From the NCBI GenBank assembly GCA_019242135.1, contig JAFAWC010000259.1:1-15511 (forward strand): a stretch of DNA of 15,511 nt, in the 5' to 3' direction. Positions 1 to 4,646 of the stretch are shown piece after piece. This DNA is from Mycobacteriaceae bacterium (GTDB taxonomy: Bacteria > Actinomycetota > Actinomycetes > Mycobacteriales > Mycobacteriaceae). Each line of letters starts with the position of its first letter. Position 1 is the stretch's first letter. The notes under the pieces were generated by a model. The model worked only from the letters and a program-made list of their open reading frames with translations. It was not told the DNA's origin and ran no database searches. A program made the translations under genes and the position numbers.

Positions 1-170
1 AGTTGCGGTCCAGCCGTTCCGATTCGCTCTCGTGGCGCGCGGCTTGGTCCCACCGCTCGTCGCGTTCCGGGTGGTCGACGTCCACGCCTTACGGTTACCC
101 CGAAGGATCCGTTCTTACCCCGTTTCACCTGCGCCGACCATCCGGGACCCCGCCAGCACCCGCTACGGTC
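1..170. other. Left-edge stretch without a recognisable gene
   Basis: No reading frame here resembles a known protein. All three forward frames are open for much of the stretch, but their products are rich in Arg, Ser and Pro and look like non-coding translation of GC-rich DNA. It may hold a degraded 5' end of the metallo-hydrolase pseudogene that follows. Near base 175, frame 2 reads RYGHAL and would join frame 3 (DVTVGL) if one G were removed, which is a plausible but unproven second frameshift. Confidence 0.35.
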
Positions 171-717
171 ATGCACTTGGACGTCACCGTTGGACTTGCC
201 CGAGCCGACGCCGGCGCGTTGCTGGTCGACACGGGAACGACGCTGAGCGAGGCCGCGGTCATCGAGGCCGACGTTCGCGCGATCACCAACTCACCGGTGA
301 CTCGTATCGTTCTGACACACAAGCACTTCGACCATGTACTGGGCTCGGCGGGGTTCCCGCGGGCTGAAATCTACTGTGCCCCGCAGGTCGCTGAATACAT
401 GTCGGCGCCCGCTGCAAAGTTGCGCGCCGACGCGCTGCGCCACGGCGCTGGCGCGGCGGAGGTGGACCGTGCGATCGCGGCGCTGCACAGGCCCGGTCAC
501 ATGGTCTACGACACCGATGTCGACCTCGGTGGGCGACCCGGTGATCGACGATGACTCGGACACGACCGCGTGGCCCGAGACGCTCGATCGTCTCCTGGCC
601 GTCGGCGGCCCGGACGCGGTCTACGTGCCGGGTCACGGCGCTGTCGTGGACGCGGAGTTCGTCCGCGGGCAGCGAGCACATATCGACACTGTGACGAAAC
701 TCAATCAGGAAACGTGA
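171..717 (+). pseudogene. Metallo-beta-lactamase-fold hydrolase, internal deletion and frameshift
   Basis: Remnant of an MBL-fold metallohydrolase. Counting from the ATG at 171, the first part has the strand LLVDTGTTL and the zinc motif HKHFDH (H50, H52, D54, H55). That frame stops at 554, just after DLGGR. The rest continues in another frame, from about 531 to 717, with GDPVIDDDSD, an alpha-helical stretch, and VPGHGAVVD, which carries the usual last active-site His. The middle block is missing in every frame; family members have there a GHTDxD-type His and a GDLVEE-type bridging Asp. Sequence of the form gggcgac at the join fits both flanks, which suggests a deletion between short repeats. 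An enzyme without those ligands should be inactive. The true N-terminus is uncertain and may lie upstream in another frame. Confidence 0.75.
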
Positions 718-726
718 TCTAGATCA
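715..726. repeat. 12-bp perfect palindrome at the pseudogene stop
   Basis: TGATCTAGATCA is self-complementary over all 12 bases. It begins with the stop codon of the metallo-hydrolase remnant and lies about 60 bp before the next small gene. It could be an operator for that gene or chance; no partner regulator is adjacent. Confidence 0.3.
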
Positions 727-785
727 TTGCCGCAGATGCCCGGCCGGTGAACTCTGGGCCGTCAAACCACGATGCGTTGAGGTGA

Positions 786-1040
786 GTGGGGATAGCCGTG
801 GCCCAACAACCGAATGAACTGGCGTTTGCCTGCGACATCACGCTTGACGAAGCGCGCAGGCGCTCTGCTGTGCTCGAGGCGATCGGCGACGACTGGGATC
901 CGATACAGGCGCTCATTGAGGAAGAAGTGGCGACCGACATGCTCTACTCCGGTCTCGACGACAGCCAGCAGCGGATCTACGACGAGCTGGTACGCGCGGG
1001 CGTGCTTGCAGATCGGGTAGCGAACCGTGTTGCCGATTGA
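786..1040 (+). CDS. Small conserved protein, DUF6400-like
   Basis: Encodes an acidic 84-residue protein without signal peptide or membrane segment. The core runs DITLDEARRR, then AIGDDWDP, then LLYSGLD-type sequence (here MLYSGLDD), then QQRIYDELVRAGVL. From memory this pattern matches a small actinobacterial family of unknown function (DUF6400); the assignment is moderate and no activity is known. The first possible start is GTG at 786. A GTG at 798 is an alternative, with AGTGGGGA just upstream as a ribosome site, and would give an 80-residue product. Its last 14 bases overlap the next gene, so the two are probably translated from one message and coupled. Confidence 0.7.
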   Translation: MGIAVAQQPNELAFACDITLDEARRRSAVLEAIGDDWDPIQALIEEEVATDMLYSGLDDSQQRIYDELVRAGVLADRVANRVAD

Positions 1041-1263
1041 TCCTCATGCCGACCGGGGACGCCGGGCATGGCTGGCCTGTCCCCGCTGCGATCACGGCGG
1101 GCGCTGTGCGGACTGCCGCCGCGGCCGCAACTGCGCCATCCACTGGCAGTACCTGTTGAGCAATCAGGCCTGGCTTCTGCATCTTCAGTGCCCCAGTTGT
1201 GGGCACGTCTGGACCATCGATAGCCGGTGGCGGCACCGCCGGGCCGCCGGTAAGGCGGCGTGA
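1027..1263 (+). CDS. Small cysteine-rich zinc-ribbon protein
   Basis: A 78-residue basic protein with paired cysteines: C18-x2-C21, C27-x2-C30, C36 with H39, and C55-x2-C58 with H60. The arrangement predicts one or two structural zinc sites of zinc-ribbon type. Between them lies the aromatic segment HWQYLLSNQAWLLHLQC. The start is GTG at 1027, inside the end of the preceding gene, so translation probably re-initiates there. I recall similar short proteins in other mycobacteria annotated only as hypothetical. DNA, RNA or protein binding are all possible and nothing in the sequence decides between them. It ends 12 bp from the convergent PotD-like gene. Confidence 0.7.
   Translation: MLPIDPHADRGRRAWLACPRCDHGGRCADCRRGRNCAIHWQYLLSNQAWLLHLQCPSCGHVWTIDSRWRHRRAAGKAA
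1243..1259. terminator. Short GC hairpin at the end of the zinc-ribbon gene
   Basis: GCCGCC, a five-base loop, then GGCGGC form a 6-bp all-GC stem inside the last codons of the zinc-ribbon gene. There is no T-run after it. It sits at the junction of two convergent genes, where a terminator is expected, but in such GC-rich DNA it may be chance. Confidence 0.3.
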
Positions 1264-1275
1264 CCGCCGGCCGGG

Positions 1276-2397
1276 CTACGAGATCACCGCGGCATAGAGG
1301 TCGTTGATCTCCTTGGTCTGCTGATCCGACAGTGTGGGCCACGACTTCACGTTGTCGAGGACCGACTGCGGTGGGTTGATCAACGGGTTGGACGCCAGCT
1401 CGGGGTTGATCTTGGCAAGCTCGTCGGACATGTTCGACAACACCGGCACGTAGTAGGTGTGCGCAATGAGCTTGGCGTAGTTTCCACGGTCGTAGACATA
1501 GTCGATCCAGGCTTCCGCCCAGTCCTGGTGTTGGGTGGTGTAGGGAATCACCATGGTGTCGACGAAGGTGGTACCGCCGGTCCGCGGCACCACGAATTGC
1601 AGATCCGGGTTGTCGACCTGCAATTGCACCACATCACCCGAATACGCTTGCCCAACAACGATATTGCCGACAGCAAGATCGTTGGTGTAATCGTTTCCGG
1701 TGAACCTGCGGATCTGCCCCTTGGTTTTCTGTTCGGAAACCAGCTCCACTGCCTGGCGAACGGCTTCGGTGGTCGGGTTCTGCGGAGAGTGTCCCTGCGA
1801 CAACATGATCATCCCGAGTCCGTCGAGGGCGTCGGAGAACAAGCTGACCTTGCCCTTGAATGCCGGATCCCAGACGTCTTCCATGGCCGTGATGTCACGC
1901 CCGATGGCTGCCTTGTTGTAGGCCAGACCGACCAGGCCCGACATGTAGGGTGCGCTGAACTTTCGGCCCGGGTCCGCGCTGTCGTTGCGGAGATCGGGCC
2001 GCATGTTTTTCAGATTCGGAATCTTGGCCGCGGTCAAGTCGTTGAGCCAGCCGAGCGCGTGTAACCGGCCGGCCAAGAACGATGTCGGCACGACAAGGTC
2101 GCAACCGATGTCCTGCTTGCGCGACAACGGATCCTTGACCTTCGCGAACCACGACTCGTCGTCGTCGAAGTCCTCCCGGTAGTCCACCGCGATACCGGTT
2201 TTGGTGCGGAAGTCCGCGATGAACCCGCCGGCCATATAGAAGGGCCAGTTCGAAATTCGCAGCGCGGCCGACGGGGATCCCGATGTGTCGGTCTTCTTGG
2301 CGCATCCGGCGAAAAACGCCGGGCCGAGGGCGAATGCGGCGGCCGCGTGCGCGCCGCTGCGCAGAAAGCGCCGGCGTGTGGTGGGCGAGGTGGGCAT
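1276..2397 (-). CDS. PotD-like substrate-binding lipoprotein, Tat-exported
   Basis: A 373-residue periplasmic-binding protein of the spermidine/putrescine (PotD/PotF) type, which normally delivers a small cationic solute to an ABC importer. The N-terminus has a twin-arginine signal (TTRRRFLR, residues 6-13), a hydrophobic stretch, and a lipobox FAGC with Cys32, so it should be exported folded and anchored as a lipoprotein. The mature part starts with LRISNWPFYM and contains the family-type stretches KFSAPYMSGLVGLAYNK, VWDPAFKGKVSLF and TFVDTMVIP. The Asp in TFVDT aligns by eye with a ligand-binding Asp of E. coli PotD, while a nearby binding Trp appears to be Phe, so the ligand may not be a classical polyamine. 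No permease or ATPase gene is adjacent. It lies 18 bp after the membrane-protein gene. The ribosome site is weak, so coupled translation is likely. Confidence 0.85.
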   Translation of the reverse strand: MPTSPTTRRRFLRSGAHAAAAFALGPAFFAGCAKKTDTSGSPSAALRISNWPFYMAGGFIADFRTKTGIAVDYREDFDDDESWFAKVKDPLSRKQDIGCDLVVPTSFLAGRLHALGWLNDLTAAKIPNLKNMRPDLRNDSADPGRKFSAPYMSGLVGLAYNKAAIGRDITAMEDVWDPAFKGKVSLFSDALDGLGMIMLSQGHSPQNPTTEAVRQAVELVSEQKTKGQIRRFTGNDYTNDLAVGNIVVGQAYSGDVVQLQVDNPDLQFVVPRTGGTTFVDTMVIPYTTQHQDWAEAWIDYVYDRGNYAKLIAHTYYVPVLSNMSDELAKINPELASNPLINPPQSVLDNVKSWPTLSDQQTKEINDLYAAVIS

Positions 2398-2415
2398 CTG
2401 GCGGATTGCTTCGCA

Positions 2416-3306
2416 CTAACCGATACCGCCTGCCCCGACCGGCACGGGCAGGTCCACGTTGGCGTCGGTGAGGTGCAGGCGCTCAAAGAACCGGTAGGCC
2501 AGCCCAATGCGCGGACGCACCGCGACCAGCCACACGACCACGGCGGCAACGGGAACGCCGATCCACCAACCGAGCAGGTGGATCAGCACGCTCGTGACGA
2601 TCGCTGAGCCGAGCGCGCCGATGAACACCAGGCCTAGCACCGCGCTGACGACGGTGCCGGCACCCGGGGCCTCTGTGGTTCCGGCGAGGCGATAGCCCTC
2701 CTTCAGCCACGCGGACATAATCCACAGCAAGACCACGACGATCACCGACATGCCTGCGAGCGTCAGGGCGACGGGTGAGGTGACCCACCGCCCGGCACGC
2801 GCAACCGCGTCACCGACGGTCGGGTCGCGGGGCCAGGACTCGAATACCGCCCGGTTCGCGGAAAAGAAGCGTTGATAGCCGCGGCCGTCCCACCCGTGCA
2901 CGAGGATGAGCAGCATCCCGAAATAGCCGAGCGCGACCTGAAGAAACGCCGCGTACCGGTGTCCCGCCCGGATCAGTTTCGCCGTGACCCAGTAGCCGGC
3001 TATTCCCTGACTCACGTTCGTGATCGCGAACAGCGTGACAAGCCATGCCGCCAGCGACGCGTGATCGCGGGCGACCTGCATTGTCTCCCAATCGGGAAAC
3101 GCCCACAGCAGATAGGCGCCGCTCGGCGCGAACAGCAGCGCGCAGTACAGCACGGCGACGGTGAAGTAAGGGGAGGAGAAATACCGCTGCCATCCGCGCT
3201 CGGCCGCACCGGATGGGCGATCCTTCGAGCGGGCGATCTGGTGCGTTGCGGCGGTTGCGAATCCGGCGCCCAAGCCGTACGCCCAGAAGACATCGACTTC
3301 AACCAT
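2416..3306 (-). CDS. Polytopic membrane protein of unknown family
   Basis: A 296-residue protein with about seven hydrophobic helices: near residues 4-24, 45-70, 85-112, 120-142, 170-196, and a long pair at about 212-258. A soluble loop after helix 4 contains HGWDGRGYQRFFS. I do not recognise the family. It lacks the EAA loop of ABC permeases, so I do not call it the missing permease of the PotD-like gene. The reading frame extends upstream to 3513, but the ATG at 3306 is preferred: GGAGG lies 5 bp before it and it overlaps the last 8 bases of the TetR gene, typical of coupled translation. Position between a TetR and a solute-binding protein suggests a role in transport or sensing of the same compound; that is inference. 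Confidence 0.75.
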   Translation of the reverse strand: MVEVDVFWAYGLGAGFATAATHQIARSKDRPSGAAERGWQRYFSSPYFTVAVLYCALLFAPSGAYLLWAFPDWETMQVARDHASLAAWLVTLFAITNVSQGIAGYWVTAKLIRAGHRYAAFLQVALGYFGMLLILVHGWDGRGYQRFFSANRAVFESWPRDPTVGDAVARAGRWVTSPVALTLAGMSVIVVVLLWIMSAWLKEGYRLAGTTEAPGAGTVVSAVLGLVFIGALGSAIVTSVLIHLLGWWIGVPVAAVVVWLVAVRPRIGLAYRFFERLHLTDANVDLPVPVGAGGIG

Positions 3307-3913
3307 GCCAACCTCCGGTGGAAATTGTCGCTGCGAGTCCGCACCCGAGTGTTCGGGCCGCGAAGCGAATCGTCTCGTCCCACGTGTTGTGCAGCAGTTC
3401 ATGTCGCGTGCTGGTGAAGTGGTCGGCCAGCCCAGTGATTGTCGACCACAACACTGCGAGCGTGAGTTCGGTGTCGGCGACGCCGAACCGCCCGAGCAGT
3501 TGACGGGTCTCATTCAGCACCCGGGTGGCTGACGCGGCGAGTTGGTCGCGTGTCGCGCGATCGATCTGTGGGCGCCGCCCGATGACCGCGAGGATGTCGA
3601 GGTCCTTGCCGAATGTGGCGTACACGTCCCGATAGCCGGTCGCGACCAGCACAAACGCGTCCTCGAACGCCGCGGTCGCCGCGAGCTTCGGCGCGAGGTC
3701 GCGCAGCATGTCATCGAGGCGCTCGGCGTACAGCGCCGCGAAGAGCGCCTCTTTGGTGGGGAAGTAGGTGTAGACGGTGCCCAGGCCGACCTCGGCGCGG
3801 CGGGCAACGTCGCGCATTTGCAGCGCGGCCAGACCGTTCTCGGCCAGCAGCGACCGTCCGGCGGCCGCGATATCAGCGCGACGCATGGCTCGGTCGCCCC
3901 ATTTAGTTCGCAT
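3299..3913 (-). CDS. TetR-family repressor, first gene of the PotD-like operon
   Basis: A 204-residue TetR regulator. The N-terminal DNA-binding domain shows RRADIAAAGRSLLAENG, then ALQMRDVARRAEVGLGTVYTYFPTKEALF, which holds the helix-turn-helix and the conserved tyrosine segment after the recognition helix. The C-terminal ligand domain (about residues 70-204) is helical and gives no ligand clue. ATG 3913 is chosen because MRTKWGDRAMRRADI precedes the HTH as in relatives. The frame is open to 3961, but that extension runs through the operator region; ATG 3886 is also possible. It heads a minus-strand operon with the membrane protein (8-bp overlap) and the PotD-like lipoprotein. Two palindromes at 3948-3976 lie over its promoter, so it probably represses its own operon until a ligand is bound. 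Confidence 0.9.
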   Translation of the reverse strand: MRTKWGDRAMRRADIAAAGRSLLAENGLAALQMRDVARRAEVGLGTVYTYFPTKEALFAALYAERLDDMLRDLAPKLAATAAFEDAFVLVATGYRDVYATFGKDLDILAVIGRRPQIDRATRDQLAASATRVLNETRQLLGRFGVADTELTLAVLWSTITGLADHFTSTRHELLHNTWDETIRFAARTLGCGLAATISTGGWHG

Positions 3914-3915
3914 CG

Positions 3916-3942
3916 ACGATCCCAGACGATCCCAGACGATCC
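3916..3942. repeat. 10-bp tandem repeat in the TetR leader
   Basis: ACGATCCCAG occurs twice in perfect tandem (3916-3925, 3926-3935), followed by a partial third copy ACGATCC (3936-3942). It lies between the predicted -10 element and the start codon of the minus-strand TetR gene, so it would be transcribed as leader. The period is about one helical turn. It could be a regulator site or replication slippage. Confidence 0.6.
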
Positions 3943-3967
3943 TATTGTGAACAATGTTCAATTTGAA
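3939..3967 (-). promoter_or_regulatory. Predicted promoter of the TetR/membrane protein/PotD-like operon
   Basis: On the minus strand, TTCAAA (3962-3967) and TAGGAT (3939-3944) are separated by 17 bp, an ideal sigma-70-type spacing. The -10 fits the mycobacterial TAnnnT pattern; the -35 is weak. Both operator palindromes overlap this promoter, which is the expected geometry for repression by blocking polymerase. Confidence 0.45.
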
Positions 3968-3976
3968 CGCTGTTCA
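3948..3976. promoter_or_regulatory. Two tandem TetR-type operator palindromes
   Basis: Site 1 (3948-3960) is TGAACA-A-TGTTCA, a perfect 6-bp inverted repeat around one base. Site 2 (3964-3976) is TGAAC-GCT-GTTCA, with 5-bp arms in the same 13-bp frame. Their centres are 16 bp apart, about one and a half helical turns. The shared half-site TGAAC and the position over the predicted promoter make them likely binding sites of the adjacent minus-strand TetR protein. Confidence 0.7.
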
Positions 3977-4030
3977 TATTGGCCGCCGGGGTCGTCAATG
4001 TCAACGGCATGCAGGCTGGTCAAGCCGGAT

Positions 4031-4050
4031 TATGTATGCCATCATACATA
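4031..4050. promoter_or_regulatory. 20-bp inverted repeat before the second TetR gene
   Basis: Arms TATGTATG and CATACATA form a perfect 8-bp inverted repeat around the spacer CCAT. It ends two bases before the preferred start codon (4053) of the plus-strand TetR gene and has a different sequence from the palindromes at 3948-3976. It is the natural candidate for autoregulation of this TetR and of the molybdoenzyme gene behind it. TATGTA may also serve as a -10 element, but no convincing -35 is seen. Confidence 0.7.
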
Positions 4051-4052
4051 GA

Positions 4053-4646
4053 ATGGGTCCCCGGGAGCGCATGGTGCGGTCTGCCGCGCTGCTGATCCGC
4101 GAACGCGGTGCGCACGCCACCGCCATCTCCGACGTGCTCGAGCACAGCGGTGCCCCCCGCGGCTCGGCGTATCACTACTTTCCCGATGGTCGCACTCAAT
4201 TGCTCTGTGAGGCCGTCGATTACGCGGGGGAGTACGTCGCGGCGCGAATCGTCAAGGGAAACAGTGGAATCGACGTGCTCGACACGCTCTTCGACGCCTA
4301 TCGCGAGCAGCTGCTGGGAACTGACTTCCGCGCGGGTTGCCCCGTCGTCGCCGTCGCCGTCGAGGCAGGTGACCCCGGCGATTCGGTCCGCGCCGCGCGT
4401 CTGATCGAACGAAGCGCATCGGTGTTCAGCCGGTGGACAGATCTCGTCAGCGAGCGCCTGCAAGCCGACGGTGTCGAGCCGGCACACGCGGAGGAACTGG
4501 CGATGGTGATCACTGCCGCCATCGAGGGCGCGATCATCGTGGCCCGCGCCTCTCGCGACGTGAGACCGCTCGACCTCGTCCACCGTCGCTTGCGCGCACT
4601 GCTGCAGGAGAACACCCCGAGTGAAAGGCACTCCGATGACCGCTGA
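4053..4646 (+). CDS. TetR-family repressor (LmrA/YxaF type) coupled to the molybdoenzyme
   Basis: A 197-residue TetR regulator. The N-terminus reads MGPRERMVRSAALLIRERG, followed by the helix-turn-helix AISDVLEHSGAPRGSAYHYFP and the segment LLCEAVDYAGEY. This HSGAPRGSxYHxFP signature is typical of the LmrA/YxaF subgroup. The C-terminal domain includes TDFRAGCPVVAVAVEA, where a Cys in the ligand domain is also common in the subgroup. The frame is open from 3954, but that extension crosses the operators. ATG 4053 fits the family start; 4071 has a better ribosome site (GGGAG) but would remove the first conserved residues. The stop overlaps the oxidoreductase start by 11 bp, so the two are probably co-translated. 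The pairing resembles M. tuberculosis Rv0196-Rv0197 (from memory). Confidence 0.88.
   Translation: MGPRERMVRSAALLIRERGAHATAISDVLEHSGAPRGSAYHYFPDGRTQLLCEAVDYAGEYVAARIVKGNSGIDVLDTLFDAYREQLLGTDFRAGCPVVAVAVEAGDPGDSVRAARLIERSASVFSRWTDLVSERLQADGVEPAHAEELAMVITAAIEGAIIVARASRDVRPLDLVHRRLRALLQENTPSERHSDDR

Noticed and set aside
2872..3417. Plus-strand open frame of 181 codons opposite the membrane-protein gene
   Set aside because: Antisense to a well-supported gene, no ribosome site, and composition typical of the reverse strand of GC-rich coding DNA.
3307..3513. Upstream extension of the membrane-protein gene to 3513
   Set aside because: It runs inside the TetR gene in another frame, while ATG 3306 has GGAGG at good spacing.
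3954..4052. N-terminal extension of the second TetR to 3954
   Set aside because: It would translate through two operator palindromes and does not resemble the family N-terminus.
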